Shown here one piece after another: positions 1-6,329 of a stretch of 6,509 bases of DNA. Source of the stretch: an uncultured Burkholderiales bacterium (GTDB taxonomy: Bacteria > Pseudomonadota > Gammaproteobacteria > Burkholderiales > Burkholderiaceae_F); contig CAIQGU010000191.1 of NCBI GenBank assembly GCA_903871435.1, positions 1 through 6,509 of the forward strand. The letters are read 5' to 3'. Positions within the stretch are counted from its first letter, which is position 1. Every line of letters starts with the position of its first letter. The notes below the pieces were generated by a model that was not told the DNA's origin, did not search any database, and saw nothing but the letters and a program-made list of their open reading frames with translations. A program made the translations under genes and the position numbers.

Positions 1-488
1 CAGCCACTGGCACCGGCCGCGTTATGCGTACCGGACGGCGGCGGCGAACCATCATCGGCTACGCTGGCAAGCTCGAAGTGCGTCAAATCAAGCTGTACGA
101 CCCCGTCAATCTGGCGCACGGCAACGCGCGGTGTGCACCCGACATCAGGCGCCGCTGCGCAGCCGTCCTCCAGGCCGATGGACCAGTTGTGCAGCGGGCA
201 GGCGACCCGGTGCTCGAAGACTATGCCCTGCGACAGCGGACCGCCCTTGTGGGGGCAGCGGTCCACCAGCGCGAACACCACGTCGTCGGCCGTGCGAAAG
301 ACAGCCACCGGTGCAAAGCCCAAGCGCTCGACGCGCCGCGCTCCCAAGCGTGGAATGTCGTCGATGCGGCACACTGGCCGCCATTGCGGGGCTGGGAGTT
401 TGGGTTGCTCGGCCTGCATCTGCCGTTTGTCGTTCGTCAGAATATCGGCTTGCGACATATCGGCTTGGGTCATATCGACTTGGCTCAT
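1..488 (-). CDS. nirD: Nitrite reductase (NADH) small subunit, Rieske-type NirD (3' end outside window)
   Basis: Small subunit of cytoplasmic NADH-dependent siroheme nitrite reductase; it works with NirB in reducing nitrite to ammonium. The visible 162 codons hold a Rieske-like domain, with CPH at residues 78-80 and CPLHNW at 97-102, giving the C-x-H...C-x2-H [2Fe-2S] ligand set (C78, H80, C97, H100). Enterobacterial NirD usually lacks these cysteines; many other bacterial NirDs keep them. The ATG at 488 overlaps the nirB stop as ATGA, and no Shine-Dalgarno precedes it, so translational coupling is likely. The N-terminus is unusual: three pentapeptides MSQVD, MTQAD, MSQAD come from a DNA repeat, and M6, M11 or M24 are alternative starts. 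The Rieske core begins near residue 36. Residues after about 135 form a Gly/Ser/Pro-rich tail longer than typical NirD (roughly 105-120 residues in total). The frame is still open at base 1; the next codon starts TG and could be a stop. Confidence 0.93.
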   Translation of the reverse strand, partial: MSQVDMTQADMSQADILTNDKRQMQAEQPKLPAPQWRPVCRIDDIPRLGARRVERLGFAPVAVFRTADDVVFALVDRCPHKGGPLSQGIVFEHRVACPLHNWSIGLEDGCAAAPDVGCTPRVAVRQIDGVVQLDLTHFELASVADDGSPPPSGTHNAAGASG

Positions 489-494
489 ATCGAC
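435..494 (-). repeat. 15-bp tandem repeat across the nirB stop / nirD start
   Basis: Read on the minus strand, units start at 494 (GTCGATATGAGCCAA), 479 (GTCGATATGACCCAA), 464 (GCCGATATGTCGCAA) and 449 (GCCGATAT, then diverged). The period is five codons, so copy-number change keeps both frames. The first unit supplies the last two nirB codons, the nirB stop and the nirD start. The first three units each carry an ATG in the nirD frame. Confidence 0.9.
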
Positions 495-2992
495 AGCGGC
501 GCGAACTGGCGCAGATCCACGCCCGCGCGGGCCGGCTCGTGCCACGGATCGGGCTCCTGGTCCACGGCAAATCGCAAGCGCTCCCATAGCGCCAGGCGAT
601 TGGGCGCGTCCTCTACCACCTGCTGACGTACCCGCTCGATGCCGACCCGGGTCACATAATGGACGGTGCGCTCCAGGTACCAGCCTTCCTCGCGGTAGAG
701 CTGCAGAAAGGCGCCGGCGTATTCGAGGACGAGCTCATGCGTGGCCACTTTCACCAGGAACTGCGCCACCTCGGTCTTGATGCCGCCGTTACCCGCGATG
801 TAGATCTCCCAACCCGAATCGACACCGATGACGCCCACGTCTTTGATGCCGGACTCCGCGCAGTTGCGCGGGCAGCCGCTCACGGCCAGCTTGACCTTGT
901 GCGGGGCGTACATGCGCCAGAGCGCGCGCTCCAGCTCCTGGCCCATGCGCGTAGAGTCCTGGGTACCGAAGCGGCACCATTCCGAGCCAACGCAGGTCTT
1001 GACCGTACGCAGGGCCTTGGCGTAGGCGTGGCCCGAAGCCATGCCGAGGTCGGCCCAGACCCGCGGCAAGTCGGCCTTCTTCACGCCCAGGAGGTCGATG
1101 CGCTGGCCACCCGTCACCTTGACCGTGGGAATGGCGTACTTGTCGACCACGTCGGCGATACGCCGCAACTCCGATGCATTGGTCTCGCCGCCCCACATGC
1201 GCGGAATCACCGAGTACGTGCCGTCCTTCTGGATATTGGCGTGGGCTCTCTCGTTGATGAAGCGCGACTGTGGATCATCGATAGCCTCGCGCGGCCAGGT
1301 GCTGAGCAGGTAGTAATTGATGGCCGGCCGGCAGCTCGCGCAGCCGGTGGGGCTGCGCCAGGCGAGCGCCTGATATACCGCGGGCACCGACAGCAACCGG
1401 CTGCCGTCGGCCAGCGGCGCGCGGATGGCGGCACGCACTTCCTCGTGGCCAAGATCAGTACAGCCGCACATCGCCTTCTTGCGCGGGGCGGCGGAGTAGT
1501 CGCCGCCAACGGTGAACATGAGAATTTGCTCAACCAGGCCCGTGCACGAACCGCAGCTGGCGCTCGCCTTGGTGTGGCGCCGCACGTCATCGAGCGTGAA
1601 AAGGCCCTGCTCCTTGATGGCCTTGCAGATGCGGCCCTTGCTTACCCCGTTACAGCCACAGACTTCGTCTGTGTCCGCCATGGCCTGCGCCCGGCTCTTG
1701 CCCTCGTGGCCGGTATCGCCGATATTCGACTGGCCGAACATGAGCTGGTCGCGCATGTCGCCTATCTTGCGCCCCTCGCGCAACAGCTTGAAGTACCACG
1801 CGCCGTCAATCGTATCGCCGTACAGGCAGGCACCCACGAGGCGATCGTCCCGGATGACAAGCTTCTTGTACACCCCACCCACCGGGTCGCTCAGGATGAT
1901 TTCTTCGGTGTCCTTGCCGCCCATGAAGTCGCCCGCGGAAAACAGATCGATGCCCGTCACCTTGAGCTTGGTCGACACCTGACTGCCCTCGTAGCGGCCG
2001 ATTCCCATGCGCGCCAGTTGCGTTGCACAGACCTTGCCCTGCTCGAAGAGGGGGGCGACGAGGCCGTAGGTCGTGCCGCGGTGGCTCACGCATTCGCCCA
2101 CGGCGTAGATGCGCGGGTCGGTTATGGTCTGCAGCGTATCGTTCACCACGATGCCGCGCGCGCAGTGCAGGCCCATGCTCTGCGCCAGATCCGTATTGGC
2201 GCGTATGCCCACGGCCATTACCACGAGATCGGCAGGCAGCTCGGTGTCGTCGGCCAGTTGCACTGCGCGCACGCGGCCCCGAGGATCGCCCAGCAGTGCC
2301 TGTGTCTTGGCCCCGGTGAAGAAGTGCAAGCCACGCCCCTCGAGCGCGGTTTGCAGCATGGTCCCGGCGGTGCTGTCCAACTGGCGCTCCATCAAGGTGG
2401 GCATGAGATGCACGACACTCACCTGCATGCCACGCAGCATGAGGCCGTTTGCCGCCTCCAGGCCAAGCAGTCCGCCGCCGATCACCACGGCGTGCTGATA
2501 ACGGCTGGCCGCCTCGATCATGGTCTGCGTATCGTGGATATCGCGGTAGGCGATCACACCCTCCAGGTCCTTGCCAGGCACTGGCAGCATCACCGGATGC
2601 GAGCCGGTTGCCAGCAAGAGGCGGTCGTAGGGCGTCTGCGTGCCGTCGGCCGCGTGCACGATGCGCCGCGCCCGATCCACTGCCACAACCTTGCTGCCCA
2701 AATGCAGAGTGATGCCGTTGTCCTCGTACCATGCGCGGGGATTGAGGATGATCTGCTCGACGGTTTGCTCGCCCGCCAACACAGGCGAGAGCAGGATGCG
2801 GTTGTAGTTGGGGTGCGGCTCGGCGCCGAAGACGGTGATGTCGTATAGGTCGGGCGCCAAGCGCAGGATCTCCTCGATCGTGCGCACGCCGGCCATGCCG
2901 TTGCCCACCATCACGAGGCGCTGGCGTGGCCCGGGCAGTTGCGCCGGCGAGGGCGCGGCACCTGCCACGTCCGGATTATGTAGTCCGTCCAT
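485..2992 (-). CDS. nirB: Nitrite reductase (NADH) large subunit NirB
   Basis: Catalytic subunit of cytoplasmic siroheme nitrite reductase, taking electrons from NADH to reduce nitrite to ammonium in six electrons. At 835 residues it is full length for the family. Domain order: FAD-binding Rossmann motif VGNGMAG at 29-35; NAD-binding motif VIGGGLLGLEAA at 170-181; second FAD contact YAVGEC near 296-301; a BFD-like [2Fe-2S] domain with C445, C447, C480 and C483; a second BFD-like cysteine set C509, C511, C551 and C554; then the ferredoxin-like and siroheme/[4Fe-4S] domains with C667-x5-C673 and C707-x3-C711 (TCVGSEWC and SGCPRNC). All key cysteines are present and the frame is intact. The start is supported by AAGGGGA at 3003-2997, which borrows the last two bases of the upstream transporter's stop codon. 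The spacing implies co-transcription with the transporter and nirD. Confidence 0.98.
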   Translation of the reverse strand: MDGLHNPDVAGAAPSPAQLPGPRQRLVMVGNGMAGVRTIEEILRLAPDLYDITVFGAEPHPNYNRILLSPVLAGEQTVEQIILNPRAWYEDNGITLHLGSKVVAVDRARRIVHAADGTQTPYDRLLLATGSHPVMLPVPGKDLEGVIAYRDIHDTQTMIEAASRYQHAVVIGGGLLGLEAANGLMLRGMQVSVVHLMPTLMERQLDSTAGTMLQTALEGRGLHFFTGAKTQALLGDPRGRVRAVQLADDTELPADLVVMAVGIRANTDLAQSMGLHCARGIVVNDTLQTITDPRIYAVGECVSHRGTTYGLVAPLFEQGKVCATQLARMGIGRYEGSQVSTKLKVTGIDLFSAGDFMGGKDTEEIILSDPVGGVYKKLVIRDDRLVGACLYGDTIDGAWYFKLLREGRKIGDMRDQLMFGQSNIGDTGHEGKSRAQAMADTDEVCGCNGVSKGRICKAIKEQGLFTLDDVRRHTKASASCGSCTGLVEQILMFTVGGDYSAAPRKKAMCGCTDLGHEEVRAAIRAPLADGSRLLSVPAVYQALAWRSPTGCASCRPAINYYLLSTWPREAIDDPQSRFINERAHANIQKDGTYSVIPRMWGGETNASELRRIADVVDKYAIPTVKVTGGQRIDLLGVKKADLPRVWADLGMASGHAYAKALRTVKTCVGSEWCRFGTQDSTRMGQELERALWRMYAPHKVKLAVSGCPRNCAESGIKDVGVIGVDSGWEIYIAGNGGIKTEVAQFLVKVATHELVLEYAGAFLQLYREEGWYLERTVHYVTRVGIERVRQQVVEDAPNRLALWERLRFAVDQEPDPWHEPARAGVDLRQFAPLSI

Positions 2993-3001
2993 GGTTTCCC
3001 C

Positions 3002-4288
3002 TTAGGCTACGGCGGGCATGTCGGTCGCACGCGGCTGGCGCGGCGCCGGGCTGTCGAGCGCGGGCGCGGGCACGTCGGCCTCCCGCGCGCGTCCGCCTTC
3101 GCCGGCCCACTGTCGCGTCCAGCCCTTCTGCAGCTGGCGCATGGCGACGAAGACCGCCGCTGCCAACACCGCAAACAGCACGAAGCCCCAGCGGTAGCTG
3201 CCCAGGTACTGGCGCGCCATGCCCATCAGATTGGGCACGAGCCCGCCGCCCAATGCGCCCAGCTCGCCGATCATGGCGCCCGCCACCGCGGTGGTTGTCG
3301 GCCAGCGCAGCGCGACGAGCTGGAACAGCGCTCCGTTGCCGGCGCCCAGCGCGGCAAAGCACAGCATCATCAGCAAGGTCGTGGCGGTGACGGAAGCCCC
3401 CGACACGGAAATGAGCAGCAGACAGCCCACGACCGCGAGCAGTACCAGCGAGAGCGTGTTGATGCCGCCCCAGCGGTCGGAGAGCGCGCCGCCGAAGATG
3501 CGCACGGCCGAGCCCATGAAGGCGGCCAGCATGGCCAGTTGCCCGGCCTGTACCTTGCTCACGGCGAACTGGTCGTAATAGTAAGTGGGCAGGAACGAGG
3601 CCAGCCCGATGAACCCGCCAAAGGTGATGGCGTAGATGAGGCTGAATGCCCAGCCGTCTTTCTGGAACAGGCAGGCCAGTTGCTCGCGCACCGTGGCGTG
3701 GCGATCGATGTCTGGCGGCTCCTTGGCCAGAAAGATCATGACCAGCGCCGGCACGGCCACGGAGACCGCCGCCATGCCGTATACCGACTGCCATCCAAAG
3801 GCCTGCGCCAGGGGCGGGGCCAAGAGTACGGCGATTGCGGTTCCGACGTTGCCCGCTCCCACGAGTCCCATGGCCAGACCCTTGTATTTGGGCGGAAACC
3901 AGCCCGAACCCAGGGACATGGCCACGCCAAAGCTCGCGCCGGCCACGCCCAGCAATACACCCATGGTGAGCAGGTCGCCGTAACTGTTGACATGCAGGTA
4001 GCCGAACAGCATGGCACCGGCGATCAAACCCATTTCAACGAGGGTAGCGCGCTTGCGGCCAATGTACTGTGCCAACACACCCAGCGGAAAGCGCATGAGC
4101 GCACCGGCAAAGATGGGTATGGACAGCATCAGACCCTTTTGGGCCGGAGTGAGCCCGAAGGCCTCGCTGATGAACGGCGCCATCGCACCGTTGAGCACCC
4201 AGATAACGAACGTGAATGTCAGGTAGAAGAATGCAGCCGCCAGGGTGGGCGGATGGCCGGATCGCAGAAAATTTCGGACGTAAGACAT
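3002..4288 (-). CDS. narK: MFS nitrate/nitrite transporter, NarK/NasA family
   Basis: Inner-membrane transporter of the major facilitator superfamily, nitrate/nitrite porter group, supplying substrate to the reductase encoded downstream. The 428 residues are largely hydrophobic, consistent with about 12 membrane helices. Family signs: the first nitrate signature, rich in small residues, around 114-150 (GASFGVAMSLGSGWFPPKYK then GLVGAGNVGT); a second Gly-rich stretch FAALGAGNGALF at 311-322; and arginines R66 (ALMRFPLG) and R263 (AVRIFGGALSDRWGG), which align by context with the two substrate-binding arginines of E. coli NarK. MFS motif A-like IGRKRA lies at 76-81. After about 390 there is a hydrophilic Pro/Ala-rich tail. 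The start at 4288 is chosen for GGAG at 4297-4294 with 5 nt spacing; an in-frame upstream ATG at 4480 would add 64 non-hydrophobic residues and has no such support. First gene of the narK-nirB-nirD operon. Nitrate versus nitrite preference and import versus exchange cannot be told from sequence. Confidence 0.94.
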   Translation of the reverse strand: MSYVRNFLRSGHPPTLAAAFFYLTFTFVIWVLNGAMAPFISEAFGLTPAQKGLMLSIPIFAGALMRFPLGVLAQYIGRKRATLVEMGLIAGAMLFGYLHVNSYGDLLTMGVLLGVAGASFGVAMSLGSGWFPPKYKGLAMGLVGAGNVGTAIAVLLAPPLAQAFGWQSVYGMAAVSVAVPALVMIFLAKEPPDIDRHATVREQLACLFQKDGWAFSLIYAITFGGFIGLASFLPTYYYDQFAVSKVQAGQLAMLAAFMGSAVRIFGGALSDRWGGINTLSLVLLAVVGCLLLISVSGASVTATTLLMMLCFAALGAGNGALFQLVALRWPTTTAVAGAMIGELGALGGGLVPNLMGMARQYLGSYRWGFVLFAVLAAAVFVAMRQLQKGWTRQWAGEGGRAREADVPAPALDSPAPRQPRATDMPAVA

Positions 4289-4487
4289 GGTGTCTCCAGC
4301 GAAAGGAATGGCATGGGGGCATGGAAAGCTTCGGAGCCGCTTGGTAGCGACGCCTTGCTGGGAAATAGGGCACGCCGCAGAGAAGCGCCACATCCAGCGC
4401 GAAAGCTGATAGGTAGCGCGGGCAATGCCACCCGCCAATTCGCTGTACGCCGCACGGGGCACAGTATCGCCACCGGGCACAGGCGAT

Positions 4488-4506
4488 AAAAACGCGTCGT
4501 TGCGTC
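4488..4506 (-). promoter_or_regulatory. Candidate ANTAR-target hexaloop hairpin followed by T5
   Basis: On the minus strand GACGC (4506-4502), a six-base loop AACGAC (4501-4496) and GCGTT (4495-4491) form a 5-bp stem, the outer pair being G-U. The loop has A at position 1 and G at position 4, the hallmark of ANTAR-protein RNA targets. Five Ts (4492-4488) overlap and follow the 3' arm, so the same segment could contribute to a weak intrinsic terminator. It lies about 200 nt upstream of the transporter start, on the strand expected for antitermination by the regulator encoded next door. Known targets carry two such hairpins; a manual scan of the leader found only this one with a good stem. The assignment is inference. 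Confidence 0.35.
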
Positions 4507-4618
4507 ACCGTTCAAACAAGCAAACTTTATGCCTGGCAGGCTTCTTGCGAGCACGCGTATACGGGAAATGCTGCTATGTACCTGAATTCACGAACGCAAA
4601 CGCCAACACCCGCCCCGC

Positions 4619-4626
4619 AAGGAGGG
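4619..4626 (+). promoter_or_regulatory. Strong ribosome binding site of the ANTAR regulator
   Basis: AAGGAGGG, a near-perfect match to the anti-Shine-Dalgarno, lies 5 nt before the ATG at 4632. It fixes this start over the in-frame ATG at 4425, which would add a 69-residue N-terminus with no recognisable domain. Confidence 0.85.
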
Positions 4627-4631
4627 TCCGG

Positions 4632-5903
4632 ATGAAAGCTGTGCTGGTCCTTTGCAGCGGTTCTGACGTCCCGGCGGGACTGCTAGATGACCTTAAAAGG
4701 GCCGGGGCGCACGTCGTTGGTGCGACGAGTTGCGAGACCCTGGTGCAGGACAGCATCCGGTGCAACGCCGATCTGGTGATAGCAATTGCGCCGGCGCCGC
4801 ACGCAAAGCTGTTCGCGGCAGCTGGACTGCTGGCCAGCACCCATCCTGTTGCGTTCACGGTCTTCACGGACGATATACGCGTCGAATCCATGGAACATGC
4901 CCTCGATAGCGGCATCCATTCCTGGGTCGTGCGCGGTTATCGGCCAGACCGCCTGCGCACCGAGCTGCAAATGGCACAGCTGCGCTGCGCCCGCGAGTTT
5001 CAGCAGCGCACCGCTTACGGCCAGTTGAGCCAGCGCCTGGAAGAGCGCAAGCTCGTAGACCGCGCCAAAGGCATTTTGATGAACAACCAGCAAATGGCTG
5101 AATCCGAGGCATTTCGCTTGCTGCGAGATGCAGCGATGCAGGGCAAGGAACGCGTCGGCCAGGTGGCGCAGAGGTTGATCGATGCCGCCGGCAACGCAGA
5201 GGCTATCAATCGCGCCGGACAACTACGCATGCTTTCACAAAGGCTGGTCAAGCTTCATCTGCTGGCCGCCCTGGGCGTGGACCCATCCGGCGCCGCGGCC
5301 TTGCGTCAGGCATCGATCGGCCGGCTGACGCAGAACCTGGACATGCTGTCGGGGCTGCTATCAAGTGCCACCTTCGGTGACCTTCTAGCAACGACGACGG
5401 ATGCGTGGACCGACCTCGAACATGCGCTATCCGGCAGTGCTGCGCCTCACGGCGCGCAGGCCATCGATGCCGCAGCTGAAACCCTGCTGACGGCGGCCGA
5501 ACAACTGACGTCAGCGCTTGAATCGGCCAGCCCGGTGGCACGGACGCACGTTATCAATTTATCCGGACGCCAGCGCATGTTGTCGCAGCGCTACGCCAAG
5601 CTCGCCCTGCTCCATGCGGTTGCCGATGAGCAGCAGCGCACCGGCCTCGTAAATGAACTGTGGGGGGTCGCTGGCAATTTCGAGCAGGCCCTGGAGGAGT
5701 TGCGCCTGTCTCCGCTCACGGGTGCGCTGGGCCGGGAAATCCTCAAGGCGGCAAAAAGCACGTGGTCCCGATTACAGGATCGGGAGGCTGCGCCGCTCGC
5801 GGAACAACTCGTGGCCATTGCGCAGTGCAGTGAGGAACTGCTCGAACAATTCGACCGTATGACGGAGGATTACGAGCATAGCCTCAGGGTGCTCGTGAGC
5901 TGA
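4632..5903 (+). CDS. ANTAR-domain antiterminator with fused double PilJ/NarX-like nitrate-sensor region
   Basis: Probable nitrate/nitrite-responsive transcription antiterminator of the divergent narK-nirBD operon. Three regions are visible in 423 residues. Residues 1-120 resemble a response-regulator receiver but lack the acidic pocket and phospho-acceptor Asp (LVIAIAPAP replaces the usual D-containing strand, and WVVRGY has Arg where Lys is expected), so phosphorylation is unlikely. Residues 136-184 match the ANTAR RNA-binding domain well (LEERKLVDRAKGILM, then EAFRLLRDAAM). Residues 192-423 are helical and contain two similar units of about 115 residues, opening with INRAGQLRMLSQR (192-204) and INLSGRQRMLSQR (308-320). 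These resemble the PilJ N-terminal domain and the NarX/NarQ P-box, where an Arg binds nitrate (here R199 and R315). No membrane helices are seen, so it should be cytosolic. It parallels Klebsiella NasR (NIT sensor plus ANTAR) and NasT (receiver plus ANTAR) but combines both. Ligand and target are inferred. Confidence 0.9.
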   Translation: MKAVLVLCSGSDVPAGLLDDLKRAGAHVVGATSCETLVQDSIRCNADLVIAIAPAPHAKLFAAAGLLASTHPVAFTVFTDDIRVESMEHALDSGIHSWVVRGYRPDRLRTELQMAQLRCAREFQQRTAYGQLSQRLEERKLVDRAKGILMNNQQMAESEAFRLLRDAAMQGKERVGQVAQRLIDAAGNAEAINRAGQLRMLSQRLVKLHLLAALGVDPSGAAALRQASIGRLTQNLDMLSGLLSSATFGDLLATTTDAWTDLEHALSGSAAPHGAQAIDAAAETLLTAAEQLTSALESASPVARTHVINLSGRQRMLSQRYAKLALLHAVADEQQRTGLVNELWGVAGNFEQALEELRLSPLTGALGREILKAAKSTWSRLQDREAAPLAEQLVAIAQCSEELLEQFDRMTEDYEHSLRVLVS

Positions 5904-5915
5904 ACACAGGGAACC

Positions 5916-5953
5916 CGGCTGCGGACAGCACCGAAGTCGACGACAAGCTTCGG
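5916..5953 (+). promoter_or_regulatory. Two mutually exclusive hairpins, one with an ANTAR-type hexaloop
   Basis: Hairpin 1 has arms 5916-5924 and 5931-5939 around the loop ACAGCA (5925-5930), with A at position 1 and G at position 4. Three G-C/C-G pairs close the loop, then a single G-A mismatch (5921/5934), then five more pairs including one G-U. Hairpin 2 pairs CCGAAG (5931-5936) with CTTCGG (5948-5953). It uses the same 5931-5936 segment, so both cannot form together. This resembles an ANTAR antiterminator competing with another stem, but hairpin 2 has no immediate T-run; the nearest is CTTTT at 5974-5978. It lies between the regulator stop and the small ORF at 5996, so it could control that ORF or simply be the regulator's 3' end. 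Confidence 0.4.
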
Positions 5954-5955
5954 AG

Positions 5956-5973
5956 AAGTTCGATAAGTTCGAT
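5956..5973 (+). repeat. Perfect 9-bp direct repeat (AAGTTCGAT x2)
   Basis: AAGTTCGAT occurs twice head to tail, followed by CTTTTCC, just upstream of the small ORF's Shine-Dalgarno. Too short to class; it could be slippage-derived or a protein-binding site. Confidence 0.7.
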
Positions 5974-5995
5974 CTTTTCCTGCGGAGGAATCGCC

Positions 5996-6130
5996 ATGGG
6001 CGCGATGAACGTAGATATACCTGAAGCCGCCCCTATTGGGCAGGCGGGCGGGATTGCGTCCACCACCAATGTCACGGCGTGCTGGCCCAGCAAGGGTTGC
6101 GGCCTCTCCGCCCAAGCCCAGGGGCAGTGA
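5996..6130 (+). CDS. Hypothetical 44-residue small protein
   Basis: I do not recognise this gene. The ATG at 5996 follows GGAGGA (5984-5989) at 6 nt, a near-ideal ribosome binding site, and the frame runs 44 codons to TGA. About three quarters of third codon positions are G or C, in keeping with coding sequence of a high-GC genome. The peptide starts MGAMNVDIPEAAPIGQAGG and has no membrane segment or classic signal peptide. Residues 28-38 read ACWPSKGCGLS, with two cysteines five residues apart (C29, C35), and the C-terminus is Gln/Ala-rich. The Gly-Gly at 18-19 before a Thr/Asn/Cys-containing tail recalls double-glycine leader peptides of ribosomal peptides, but no modification or export gene is in view, so this is only a resemblance. 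It lies 92 bp after the regulator on the same strand and may be co-transcribed. It could also be a leader peptide or a chance ORF. Confidence 0.5.
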   Translation: MGAMNVDIPEAAPIGQAGGIASTTNVTACWPSKGCGLSAQAQGQ

Positions 6131-6186
6131 AATAGTTGATAACTGGGTGTCTACCTAAGCGGAAAGGTTCATGGATAGAGCCATGC

Positions 6187-6262
6187 TGGCGTCCCCAAGG
6201 GGATTCGAACCCCTGTTACAACCGTGAAAGGGTCGTGTCCTAGGCCTCTAGACGATGGGGAC
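6187..6262 (-). tRNA. tRNA-Glu (anticodon UUC)
   Basis: 76-nt cloverleaf on the minus strand. The acceptor arm GTCCCCA pairs with TGGGGAC; discriminator G at 6190; CCA encoded at 6189-6187. The anticodon loop CTTTCAC puts UUC at 6228-6226. T-loop GGTTCGAATCC is canonical, and the body closely resembles E. coli tRNA-Glu. It lies 67 nt downstream of tRNA-Ala and is probably processed from the same transcript. Confidence 0.97.
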
Positions 6263-6329
6263 GGACGTCAAACCGCTGGTACGAAAAACACTACAAACCA
6301 CTGAAAAAACACACTACTTCGGTAATTCT

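Larger units (their letters stand above)
4289..4631. promoter_or_regulatory. Divergent intergenic region: leaders and promoters of narK operon and regulator
   Basis: 343 bp between divergent start codons, with no convincing coding sequence (the overlapping frames lack ribosome binding sites and family resemblance). On the minus strand it forms a long leader before the transporter, as expected for a gene controlled by transcription antitermination. Visible elements are the hexaloop hairpin plus T5 run at 4488-4506 and, directly after it, a 7-bp perfect stem (TATCGCC at 4488-4482 with GGCGATA at 4471-4465, 10-nt loop). A CTGT...ACAG-armed hairpin lies at about 4442-4463. The plus strand has a small inverted repeat GCCTGGCAGGC at 4531-4541. 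I could not assign a sigma-70 or sigma-54 promoter confidently to either direction. Confidence 0.6.

Noticed and set aside
659..2848. 729-codon open frame on the plus strand opposite nirB
   Set aside because: It is the antisense shadow of the strongly conserved nirB in high-GC DNA; the translation is rich in His/Ala/Arg with no recognisable domain, and there is no ribosome binding site.
4422..4437. Sigma-54-like sequence (TGGC ... TTGC) on the minus strand before narK
   Set aside because: The GG-to-GC spacing is one base too long for a functional -24/-12 element, and no clear NtrC site lies upstream.
4289..4480. In-frame N-terminal extension of the transporter to an ATG at 4480
   Set aside because: The extra 64 residues match no transporter family feature, and the ATG at 4288 has a good GGAG site.
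4425..4631. In-frame N-terminal extension of the ANTAR regulator
   Set aside because: The receiver domain begins naturally at MKAVLVL, preceded by AAGGAGGG; the extension has no domain character.
5884..5997. Minus-strand frame (MAIPPQEKIELIELL...) antisense to the region before the small ORF
   Set aside because: It looks helix-like because of the 9-bp direct repeat, but it has no Shine-Dalgarno and overlaps the regulator's 3' end; the plus-strand ORF has far better initiation signals.
6047..6064. A1/G4 hexaloop (ATTGCG) with G-rich stem inside the small ORF
   Set aside because: The stem has a C-A mismatch and a closing G-U pair, in GC-rich coding sequence where such pairing is expected by chance.
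6170..6185. CATGG/CCATG hairpin with hexaloop ATAGAG (A1, G4) on the plus strand
   Set aside because: No plus-strand gene lies downstream in the window and no T-run follows; it touches the tRNA-Glu 3' end. Probably chance or a weak tRNA 3' structure.
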